Source: Paratinospora sagittata (Eukaryota > Streptophyta > Magnoliopsida > Ranunculales > Menispermaceae). Taken from it: DNA of 64,000 nucleotides. Below, piece after piece: positions 10,580 through 20,143 of this stretch. The position numbers and the translations under genes were made by a program. Position 1 is the stretch's first letter. Each line of letters opens with the position of its first letter. The notes under the pieces were generated by a model. It was not told where the DNA came from, did no database searches, and saw only the letters and a program-made list of their open reading frames with translations. The DNA lies in the NCBI GenBank assembly GCA_035771175.1, contig CM069611.1:14910366-14974365 (forward strand). Direction: 5' to 3'.

Positions 10580-11268
10580 CAACAAGGGCTAGTATTGTTC
10601 GCTCAATGGTCATATTGGCTACCGGTGCGAAGGTCTCATCGTAGTCTAGGCCATACTCTTGCTTGTTGCCAAGAATCACCAACCGAGCCTAGTAACGATC
10701 TATGGATCCATCAGAACGAAGCTTGATAGAAAAAGCACCAACTTACTACCAAGAGGTTTCACAGATGGGGGACATGGAACAACATCCCAGGTCTGGTTTT
10801 CTTCAAGTGCAAGAAGTTCTGTTTCAATAGCTTTCCGCTAACACTCATGCTCCATGGCCTGTTTATAGGATGAAGGAATAGGAATAGAAGACAATGTGGC
10901 TGTCAAGGATAAAGGAAGGGTGAAACCATACCTATCTGGTGGTCTATGAACCCGAGTACTGTGTTTGAGAGGTACAGGTGCAGTTGCTGGAACAGGATCA
11001 GCATTCAGGGAATGAGCTGGAGGGGGCCCGGGAGGTGCTGAAGTCGTGCGTTGCTGATAGACTATGAGAGGCTTAGAAGGTATGGAATCTGCAGAAGAGT
11101 TGGGAAACACTGGCAAACAGAAAATGAAGGAGAAAGATCATCACGGTGTGTGGAAAAAAAATACTGATTTTCAAAGAAAATCACATTTCGAGAAACCCGA
11201 ATACGACGCAGATTGCGATCATAACAAAGAAAACCTTTCTGGTGCATAGAATATCCTAGAAAAGCACA
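10580..11268 (-). pseudogene. Older copia: linker and reverse transcriptase N-terminus
   Basis: The - strand of 10838-11247 gives the variable linker between integrase and reverse transcriptase, with PPDRYGF and then EHEC. Below 10838 broken frames give ETELLALEENQTWD and a [13 protein letters not shown] stretch, the conserved start of copia reverse transcriptase. The text continues on the far side of the younger element at 5638. Confidence 0.85.
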
Positions 11269-11826
11269 TCACATGGATTGGGCTGTTAGTTTTGTTTGTT
11301 CGTGTGTAGGAAGATGAACATAGCACACACAACCGAAGGTACGAAGGTTAGAATAATTTGGGGTATGACCAAATAACCGAAAGAAAGGAGAGACATGGTT
11401 TAATGAGGGAGAAGGCAATCTGTTGATGAGATGGACAACACTGGAGAGAGCTTCACACCAAAAACGAGAGGGTACAAATGACTCTAATAGAAGGGTGCGG
11501 ACAACATCGAGAAGGTGAGAGTTCTTTCTTTCAGCCACCCCATTTTGTTGTGGGGTTGAAGGACAAGACCGTTGAGAAATTATGCCATTGGTTTGCAGAA
11601 ATTCTTGAATTAGATGAGACATGTACTCACCCCCATTATCAGAACGAAGGATTTTGATATTGGCAGAAAATTGGGTCTGAATTTGTGCATGAAAAAGCTT
11701 AAAAACAGAAAATACTTCATCTTTAGAATGCAAAAAATAAATCCATGTGAAGCGACTATAGTCATCAATAAAAGTGACAAAGTACTTGTAATTAGCATGA
11801 GAAGTAACTGGTGCCATACCCCACAC
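11269..11826 (-). pseudogene. Older copia: integrase core
   Basis: The 185-residue frame includes FVTFIDDYSRFTWIYFL, RSDNGGEY and TPQQNGVAERKNSHLL. These are the D, D and E regions of the retroviral-type integrase. The HHCC-like pre-integrase part (KRLGHPN, CRLGK) lies in a shifted frame at 11792-12133, so the domain is split by a frameshift. Confidence 0.9.
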
Positions 11827-12119
11827 ATCTATGTATCATATCAAAAGGCTGGACTACATTTGGTGTGTGAGTGGGAAATGGCAGAATTTTACTTTTTCCA
11901 AGCCTACAAGAATTGCAATAAAATTGGACAACACTAAGAGATGGTGACCCTTTATTCCCAAGTAAACCAGAATTTAACAAAGCATGAAGTACATTAGAGT
12001 TTGGGTGTCCGAGACGTTTATGCCATGCTCGGTAATCAACATAAGCAGAATTACAAGTGATGATGGGCAAAGAGAAACATGGAGACGAAGGAAATTGGAG
12101 TGGGAAAAGACGTCCTACT

Positions 12120-12430
12120 TTAGCCCCTTGCAATCATCTTCCCTGATTGCCGATCCTGCACAACACAACCAGATTTAAAAAATTCCACTTTACAATCATT
12201 GTCAACCAACTGACCGACAGAAACCAGATTAGTGGTAAGGCCAGGAGAGACAAAGACATTGGTTATAGAAGAAGAAACATCACCAGTGGCCGTGATAGGT
12301 AAAGAGTTGCTATCAGCTGTATAAATTTTGAGATTTCCAGAATATTTATTTACATTGGTGAGGAAATTAGCATTGTTTGTCATGTGATGGGAAGCGCCGG
12401 AATCAAAGTACCAAGGAGGTGATGTAGAGA
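12120..12430 (-). pseudogene. Older copia: aspartic protease
   Basis: On the - strand FDSGASHHMTNN carries the DSG active-site triad, followed by a conserved protease-to-integrase segment ending GLTTNLVSVGQL. It lies between the gag zinc knuckles and the integrase, as expected. Confidence 0.85.
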
Positions 12431-12439
12431 AGGGTTTAC

Positions 12440-13330
12440 CTGAAGAGTCCTAATGCGGAGAATGCAGAAATGATCATTTGTTGAATCATTTCAGGGGTCA
12501 CAGATTGAATAGGAGTAGCACTTTGTGTCAAATGTACTGTATCCACAAAACTACCAGCAATAGAAGAACCAATTGAGGCAATATGTATATGCTGTTTCAG
12601 ATCTCTTGGGGGGTCGGGTAGGGCATTCCTTGATGATATGGCCATCCTTTTTGCAGTAGTTGCAGAATTTCTTTGAACAATTTGAAGCGTAATGGCCAAA
12701 TCCTTTGCAACAAAAGCACTGAACAGTATGCATGTCCCTGCCTTTTGGCTTGCCTTGAGCTGCATAAGCCACAGGAACCGAGGTGAGTTTATGTTGTTCC
12801 ATGGTGGTTTGAGTGAGAAGTCGTTGCTCCTCACGAAACAAATCATTGAGGCAAGCATCCAAGGAAGGGATAGGTTCTCGGTTCATAAGATTGGACCTGG
12901 TGCCTTCAAATTCAGATCTCAGTTTTGAAAGAAATTGATCCCTCTTAGTAGTTTAATGGACAGATTGAACAAAACTAAGACCTTCGGGAGGTAAGGTAGC
13001 ATAGACTATATCAGTATATTCAGCCCAAAGATTCATAAAGCTGGAATAAAAATAAAAAATAGAGAGACTGCCCTGTTGGAGAGTGGCTAACTCATGTTCA
13101 AGCTGGAACTGACTAGCAGTGTTGTGTTGACTGTAGAGTTTCTTCAGGTAATTCCATATTTCAGCTGCAGTCTTGAAGGGTCAAAGATTCAAGATGATGT
13201 TGGATTCCACAGATCCTAGAATCCATGCCATGATTTGAGCATCCTTGACCTCCCACTTGGCGTGCTCATCCTTGTCTTTGTCTTTGTCTTTGTGAGGAGC
13301 AGGTTTGCTGCCATGAGGCTGAGATAACTT
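12440..13330 (-). pseudogene. Older copia: gag with two zinc knuckles
   Basis: The - strand frame 12886-12551 contains two CCHC knuckles in tandem: CFCCKGFGHYASNC and CNYCKKDGHIIKEC. Upstream gag text up to about 13330 is in broken frames. The younger nested element has only one knuckle, so the two belong to different copia groups. Confidence 0.85.
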
Positions 13331-13424
13331 GATCAAGAATAACTAAGAACAAGAGATTGAACTAGGACTGAGTTGGACTTAAGAAGAAGAGACACGTGAG
13401 AATTCAGAACTGTCTCTGCTACCA

Positions 13425-13681
13425 CGACAATCTTAGAGAGTTTTGAGCAAAAAAGTATATTCCTCTTGGAGGAGAATTCCCATTATATATCATGAATACA
13501 AACTGATTTTTAGCCCTTAAAATAGCTAAACTACCATATACAGATCCGTCCAAAAATATCCTACAGCTAGAATATCCTAATTAAGGAAAAGATAAAAGAT
13601 TTACAATCATAAAGACAGTTGTCACAGCTGTACAAGGCATAAAATCTGCTAGCTTTAAATGGCCAGCTAATTCCTTTGACA
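13425..13681 (-). repeat. 5' LTR of older copia element
   Basis: 257 bp, partner of 4146-4399. Its inner end has lost the canonical CA: the last bases on the - strand are TGTCG. This fits an old, mutated copy. Confidence 0.9.
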
Positions 13682-13763
13682 AGAGTGACAATGAAGAGTT
13701 TGAAAGAGAGACGACAAAGAAAAGAAGGAAAGAAAAAGAGTTTGAGAAAGTAACAAGAGGGAA

Positions 13764-14686
13764 ACTCTTTTCCCAAATCTTTATCACCTTTCAACCTTCC
13801 ATAACATACCCATTTCAAATTGTGAGCGTGGTGTCGAACAGGAGTTCTTTGTCTTGGGATCTTCACTTGGGTAGGAATGTTTCAATTAGAGAGAAAGGGG
13901 AAGCGGTCTCCCTAGTTAGCCTACTTGAGGAATGCCATCGTTCGGATGATGAAGACAGGGTGTTTTGGCATTAGGACCCTTCGGGGATGTTTTCTACCCA
14001 ATCTTTTGATATTCTTCTTGAAAATCCTTCCTTGCCCCCTTTTCCTCAACACCATCTAATTTGGAATGCACATATACCCACAAAAGTAAAATTTTTGGGA
14101 TGGGTATCTACTCTAGGTAAGCTGAACACAGATGATGTTTTACTATGGAGGTTACCGAATAGGTCCATTTCTCCATATTGGTGCCCCCTATGTAGACAGA
14201 CTTCGGAAATTTTCGATCATATTAGTCGCTAGTGTTCTTTTGTTCGATCTATGTGGAGTGGATGGTGATTTCATTTTTTGGTTTTGTTGGGGTGGATGAT
14301 AGCGCGCAAGGATTAACATCTTTCCATACATGGAGTGCATTCAACCAATGTGGCGAGAACATTGGAAGGTAGTTTGCTTTGCAGTATTGTTGTCGGTATT
14401 GAAGGAAAGAAATAGGAGAATCTTTGAGAAGAAGAAAGGTCGGTGGGGATGACTTGGGAGAGTTCTCATTTGCTTGCCTCGTTTCGGGTAGCAAATAGCA
14501 AATTGTCTAAGGGGTGTTCTATAATTGAATGGGTAAGGGGTTGGAATAACATTGTAAATGCTGAAGGGGGTTTTGAGGACACTTTGAGGAAACCTTGTTC
14601 TCTATTTACACTATCATTGTACATTGTTTTGTATATTTTTATAATATAATATTTTTAGTTTTGTTTCAAAAAAGAAAAAAAAAAAA
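13764..14686 (+). mobile_element. 5'-truncated LINE, sense, with 12-bp target duplication
   Basis: The + strand carries the LINE C-terminus in several frames, including IPTKVKFLGWVSTLGKLNTD and ISPYWCPLC (zf-RVT), then a tail with EWVRGW. An A-rich tail ends at 14688. AACAAGAGGGAA occurs at 13752-13763 and 14687-14698, flanking the insert. The first two A bases of the second copy merge with the tail. The copy is dead through stops, for example near 13975 and 14231. Confidence 0.9.
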
Positions 14687-14698
14687 AACAAGAGGGAA

Positions 14699-15701
14699 GT
14701 GAATGAGAAAGAAAGGGCGTAGAAGAAGAGAGGAAGAACCGATTAGCTTGGTACCAAATAATGGGAAACCACAAACGAGAAAGAGAAAGGTAAGAGAAGG
14801 CCAAAATTTTGCTCTCATTCAATGATAATTTGCTTAACAATTGATCATGTATTTATTCACAAGAATTATACCTAAACAAAGAAATTATAAATCAATTACC
14901 TAATTAGACTCAAGACAAAACTTCTGAAAATAAATTGACAAATAAAAGAAATAAGGTAAACAAGGAAAGAGAATGAAATCCTAATTAAACAAGTTTCAAA
15001 ATTGACGACACTCACAAAATTTGGTAAATAAAACGATGCATGTGGCATAACATATTGTTCATCAACACTTGTTCTTATGCCATTTCTATTTATATGTTTC
15101 CCAATATAATATAGATTGTATGCTTTATTTTTTTTTTATTTCCCTCGATTTTTCACCTACCCATTTGGTTTCTTGTAGGCACATTTCATTTGCCTTTCTC
15201 CTTATCATAGCATCTAATATTCCATTCCTTTGCATGCTGCTATTCATATTTTCAAATTCCTACTACATGCACTGGTCTGGATAGTGCAGGACCATTGCTC
15301 GTTTATCATTGTACTGGTTCGCCAATGTGGCACCCATGCCCATTTGAGATACTCGTAGGTAGGTGCAATACGTCATTTTACAAGGATGTCTTAGCCTTTT
15401 GCGTGGTTTGATTAAGTGGGTTACTGTTTATTGAAGATCTAGTAAAGTTTTATGCTGACTAGTAGCAACCTAATTCTGTGCTTTGGTTGAAAATTATCTT
15501 GGACTCACAAAACTTTAATTAACATTTGAAAGATAGCATTTGGCTAATCATATTTATGGACATGGAGATGATAAAAAAAACTTCTTTTTCTCTTCTTTTT
15601 TTCTTATTTGTTAAGAGTCATATAAACTTGCAAATTTGTACTTAGCTTTATTGATCTCGCAAGAACTTAAAGGGTAAAGCAAAGTAATTTTCTTTGTCTA
15701 G
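14699..15701 (+). other. Intron sequence upstream of the methyltransferase exons
   Basis: AT-rich, with a purine-rich start (14700-14800) that continues the pre-insertion sequence of 13687-13763. No upstream methyltransferase exon was found here. It ends in a pyrimidine-rich acceptor (TCTTTGTCTAG, 15691-15701). Confidence 0.5.
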
Positions 15702-17340
15702 GCAGAAGTTTTATACAAATTGATTGAAGATTGTGCTGGACTTAAAGGGGATGGCTCAGAAATCGTTCTTGACTTGTTTTGTGGAACTGGGTCAATTGGT
15801 CTGACACTTGCAAGAAAGTAATTTCTTTCATATTTCAGTTGTTAATTTTATGGTTTCCATGATAGAGTTTTGTGGTACATTACCTTTCATTTCTTCTTGT
15901 TAGGGTGAGACATGTTTATGGTTATGAAGTGGTCCCTCAAGCCATTGCAGATGCTCACAGAAATGCCAAGCAGAATGGAATACACAATGCCACATTTGTA
16001 CAAGGAGACCTTAATAAAATCAGCGATAGCTTTGGTGATGAGTTTCCTAAACCTGACATCATCATTTCAGGTTATCTTCTCAGCTCTGTAGCTTGGGCAT
16101 TTTTACTGTCTTTAATCATTTTCTGCGCTGCTATGATTCCCTAGTAATTTTTTTGGACAAGGAAAACATGTTGCAGAAAAGCATCTAGATTTGCAAAGTT
16201 TTCCAAGAAACTTTGTGATTCCTAATGAAACTACAATGTCCTGTTCATTGTTCATCAAACTGTGTTGTGCATACGTTGGGATGTGCATCTGATGGGCACA
16301 ACATTGTAGTTTCATTTGTAGTCACAGATTTGTGGCTAAACAATCATCTCTCATTTTGGTATCAGATTGACTGTTGAACATCTTGTCGACAAAGATTAAC
16401 GTTATAATATTTCTTGATCTTCTGCGTTTCTGAAGTATTGAAATAAGTTTCTTAGAAAATTATTATTAATTTTTTTTTTTTAGAAGAAACAAATATAATT
16501 TATTGAGATTAAAAAAAAAAAGAGTACGAGAGTCAATTCACCAGCAGTGATAAAATTGAAACTCAAAACATAAAAGCAAGGGACCTCCAACAAGATCCAG
16601 ATCAAAGAACCTAAGCACAACCAATATACACATACAATTACTCCAATTAAGCAACCAATCTGATAATGAAAAACCCTTGGCCAAAGGCCCCTCGCATAGA
16701 CCCAAGTGCTAGCTGTAATCTTAACCGCCTCCCATAATTGAGCTTCAAACCTTTCAACATTAAGGAAAATTCTATTGTTATGCTCAAGCCACACCAACCA
16801 TAAAGTGGCGAGAATGGCAATTTGGTCAATACCCTTCTCATCCTTGGAAAATGTGGGAATGTGTCATAAAGACAAACCTTCTACTAAAGACCTTCAATTG
16901 TATTAAAGTCATTTTTTTAATCCTGTTTTCTACTGGGGTTTTATTCACTAAATAAGATTGTCACATTAGATAATTAATAGTTACTAATATCATTATTGTG
17001 GCCATCTCTCTAGATCCTAATCGGCCGGGCATGCACATGAAGTTGATTAAGTTTCTTCTAAAGCAAAGGGTTCCTCGTATTATTTACGTATCTTGTAATC
17101 CTGCAACATGTGCTCGTGACCTCGATTACCTGTGTCATGGTGTGGTATGTATGTGTAATTTGAGTTCTATCTCTTATATGTATCTTATTATCCTTTTCTC
17201 CCCTCTGAATCTGCAAAAAAATCTTTATGCAGATGGAGCAGAACTTGAAGGGATGCTACAAATTGAAGAGTGTCCAACCAGTAGATATGTTCGCTCACAC
17301 ACCTCATATTGAGTGTGTTTGCTTGTTGGAGCTTACTTGA
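15702..17340 (+). CDS. RNA (uracil-C5) methyltransferase, TrmA/RlmD family, 3' exons
   Basis: Transfers a methyl group from S-adenosylmethionine to C5 of uridine in RNA. Four exons join in frame (15702-15817, 15904-16070, 17014-17144, 17233-17340; 522 nt including TGA). All three visible introns have GT and AG ends. The SAM-binding motif is LDLFCGTGSIGL, then GYEVVPQAI and DPNRPGMH. YVSCNPATCARDL carries the catalytic cysteine, and HTPHIE carries the family's conserved glutamate near the C-terminus. Only about 173 residues are present; the N-terminal part is missing and presumably lies upstream of the window. An alanine replaces the proline that I recall as usual just before HTPH. It resembles the Arabidopsis family that I recall as At3g21300. 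A truncated gene copy is the alternative, but the clean frame and splice sites favour a live gene. Confidence 0.92.
16470..16862 (-). mobile_element. LINE 3' end in the second visible intron of the methyltransferase gene
   Basis: The - strand encodes ATLWLVWLEHNNRIF and then FEAQLWEAVKI. This closely parallels the LINE C-terminus at 27760-27880. A T-run at 16471-16482 marks the - strand poly(A) tail. It is a heavily 5'-truncated copy of about 0.4 kb. I could not see a target duplication. It lies wholly inside the intron 16071-17013, antisense to the gene. Confidence 0.85.
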
Positions 17341-17690
17341 TTTCATCCCTTATTTCCTCTAATGCGAGGGCTTTGCTTAGTGTCCTTGAGTTTTGGGTTG
17401 ATTCAGTTTATCCCCTTTTTTTTTTCAACACTGCTGATTCTGTGGCGGGAGAGAATTTTAGTTGAATGTCTCAGCATGAAGATTTCAACAATGGAACTGC
17501 GAGTGTCAACATCCATGTGGCCATGAGTGGGAATTTCAATTCTTCCTCAAATGTATGTAAATGATGCAAATTTGTGGATCAATTATTGCAAATTAATGAT
17601 GAATATCTTGTCCTATGTAAGCTATTTTTGGCATTCAGAAGCCTTATTGCTGTACTGAATTGGGATGATATTCGAGGTCAAGCAAGGTTA
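17341..17690 (+). other. Probable 3' UTR and flank of the methyltransferase gene
   Basis: No reading frame. It directly follows the stop codon. I could not fix a polyadenylation site. Confidence 0.5.
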
Positions 17691-18850
17691 AGGTCAAGTG
17701 CATGATGAATTGAGAAGGTTCAAAGAGATCATTACTAGCAATGGGATAAAAAGGGTAAGGAGATAGGTGGTACAAGCGTGGAAAAGGATCAACTAAGAAG
17801 AGCTCATTGATCCAACGATCTTCTCAAAAGTGAAAAGATTGACCATCCCCCACTTTTGGACACAAATGAGGGAGGACCTCGAGGAGGAGAGAGGCTATGT
17901 ATTTCCAAGGGCTCTTAAAGGTGGATTTAATAAGAGAGGCTATGATGACTTGTGCCCAAAATGGCTATTGCTCCTTATGAAACCTCTACAACCATTTTGC
18001 ACATAACGCCTTGTTCCTTGAGATTATGTTTCCAATTCTTATACCGCCTGTATTCCTTGGTCTTTGAATGATCTTCCAACTCATCAAATGAGAACATTTG
18101 CTTTTGTCAACCCCTTTCCAGAAAAAAAAAACTTTAAATTTCTTTTCGATTCCTTTAGCCACTCCACAAGGCACTTTAAAGATGGAGAGGAAGTAAGTAG
18201 GTATTGGTGCCATCTTTCCTAATTCTCTTCCAGTCGGCCAACAAGCTGAACTAAGCCCTTTGATCTCTCTTTTGTATCAGGACCGTATCTCTAGTAATCT
18301 GATAGGTTTACTTGGACCCTTCATTCCTCGGGCAATTGTTCTAGTGACTCTTTTTTCCTCTTTCTCATTGATGATGATTCTATTCAATCTTTCCCACTCC
18401 CCTCAAATATTTGGAAAGTTCATGTTCCATTCAAAATAAAGGTATTTTGGTAGATTTTGGCCCATAATAAGTTTAATGCAGATAATGCTCTTCAAAGAAG
18501 ATTTCCCCATTCCTCCTTCACATTTACCCCGTTTGCTTACAGGATGAAGAATCAGCTGAGCATCTTTTCTTTCCATGTTCTTTCTCGTCAAAAGAATGGC
18601 ATCAAAGGCTTGGTGATAGGTTTGCGATCCCGAGGTCATGCGAAGAAGGTTTGGCGTTAGAGAATGTCCACGGTCTGTCAAATGATGGGAAGAAAGTTAT
18701 GAAATCGGCTCCTTTGGCAACATTGTGGATGATATGGATTGAACGTTGTAATTGCATCATTGAAGGAAAATAATGATATTGTGTGGAATGACATCATTAC
18801 CATGGCTAGTTAGTGGTTGGTTGCGTTTAAAATTAATGAGGTGTAGGAAT
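17690..18850. mobile_element. LINE with inverted 5' segment (twin-priming structure)
   Basis: From 18230 down to about 17690 the - strand encodes the end of the reverse transcriptase region (PTYFLSIFKVPCGVAKGIEK, then GGIRIGNI). From about 18240 upward the + strand encodes the next LINE segment (zf-RVT with VPFKIKV and ILAHNKFNADNALQRRF) and the tail (ATLWMIWIER). Compared with the LINE at 21678-28058, the inverted part ends almost where the sense part begins. That is the layout expected when two primed strands meet during insertion. No target duplication was found. Both halves contain stops. Confidence 0.75.
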
Positions 18851-20020
18851 TGGGATGGGTGCTTGTATTAAATTGTGTGGTTGTCTTGAGGTGTAGTTTT
18901 GCTGGTGGAGTACCTGGAGCACCAATAATTTTGGGTTTTGCTAACATTTGTTACTGGTTTTCTTCACATGTAATTAGTCTAACCTCAGAAAAATATATTT
19001 TCTGTACTCATTTGACTGGACAGCTTATGTGATGAAATGTTCTACAACAATAATACTATGGATCTCTATATTAATTTTAATTAGGATAAATGTGATCCAT
19101 TAGTGATTTAAAAAAAAAAAAGGATCGATTATTCCAGGATTTTTTTTTTTACATTTTTGTATATTAATCCGCACATTAAAAAAAATTTAACTTAAGCAGC
19201 ATTTTTCATTTAGTTAGACAATTGCTTAATAAATAAATTGTATGATACATGTATATATAAACATTCCGATAAACAGTAGTACGAAAAGTTCACACGTCCG
19301 GGAAGATTGTCATTATCTTTGCTGCTCATCACACGAGTTTTCAATGGTACCAAATTTCTCTTGCGCATGCTACCCCTACCCCAACAAATTCAGCATAGAA
19401 AATTTTTAAGTGAATTTTTCAATGCATCCTTTTGACATCTTTGTTGAAAAATCAGATTTGAACTTGGATGAAAACAAACCAGGAAAGTCCAGCATTTACA
19501 AATATTCTTTCCCTCCCCCAATGTAATAAAAAGCATGTGCACCCACACCACTAGTTCAAATATAATCATAAGAGAACAATACTCTCATTAAAATGTCTGG
19601 TCAGAGGGCATAACGTTCATACCAGAAGCATTCAAGGATCAGAATTTCATTGACGAGAGAGTGAAAGAGACTGTACTAAAAGAATTCAATCAGCAAAGCT
19701 CGATTACTAAATCTCCTTAAAAGTTTCTTTTGTTTTTCAGTACAGGCAATCCGATTACATCAAGGACCAATTAAGGCTGGACTTGGACCTACATAAGCCA
19801 GAATGCAATGGCAGGCAGATTGAGCCTAGGTGAAAGAAACAACAAGGGAGGTGACATTTTACATTACATTTTTTTTTTCCCTTTCTTTAGTTTTAAGGTG
19901 TAAAAGAGACTAGACAGGGATGACAACAGCCAAACGTGTGTAAGAACATGTGTATTTTGAACATCAGAGAGTAAAGCATATGACAAAAAGAACCATTTTG
20001 TTTCAGCAGAGACAAAGTTG
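18851..20020. other. Intergenic space between convergent genes; 3' UTR of DUF866 gene
   Basis: No supported coding region. Roughly the last 500 bases before 20021 are less AT-rich and probably hold the 3' UTR of the - strand DUF866 gene. The rest is AT-rich with homopolymer runs. Confidence 0.45.
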
Positions 20021-20143
20021 CTACTTCACAACATCAAACCTTGACTGCAAGTTGGTTAGCATAACTGGCAAGTTTCCCTTCTCGCAATACTCTGCAAACT
20101 CCCCTCCAGACAAATCGATGCTCTCGAATTTAGTCCCTGATGT
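20021..20143 (-). CDS. DUF866 gene exon 4 (terminal coding exon)
   Basis: 123 nt after a strong acceptor (TTGTTTTTGTAG on the - strand, ending at 20144). It encodes 40 residues ending RFDVVK and TAG. By itself it looks like an orphan fragment. Its reading phase and family alignment place it directly after exon 3 at 48551, 28.4 kb away. Confidence 0.92.
   Translation of the reverse strand, partial: TSGTKFESIDLSGGEFAEYCEKGNLPVMLTNLQSRFDVVK

Larger units (their letters stand above)
4146..13681 (-). mobile_element. Older Ty1/copia retrotransposon, interrupted by a younger one
   Basis: The two LTRs (4146-4399 and 13425-13681) differ by roughly a dozen substitutions plus a 2-base gap. The flanks are AAAGT (4141-4145) and AGAGT (13682-13686), a one-mismatch 5-bp target duplication. 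Removing the younger element and its duplicated AGATG leaves about 4.6 kb. On the - strand the order is LTR, primer site TGGTAGCAGAG (13414-13424), gag with two zinc knuckles, protease, integrase, reverse transcriptase, RNase H, purine tract (4400-4409), LTR. This is the copia gene order. Frameshifts and stops throughout show that it is dead. Confidence 0.93.

Noticed and set aside
15872..16144. A 90-residue continuous ORF ending in a membrane-like stretch
   Set aside because: Its middle is exon 2 of the methyltransferase. The hydrophobic end is translated intron after the GT donor at 16071.
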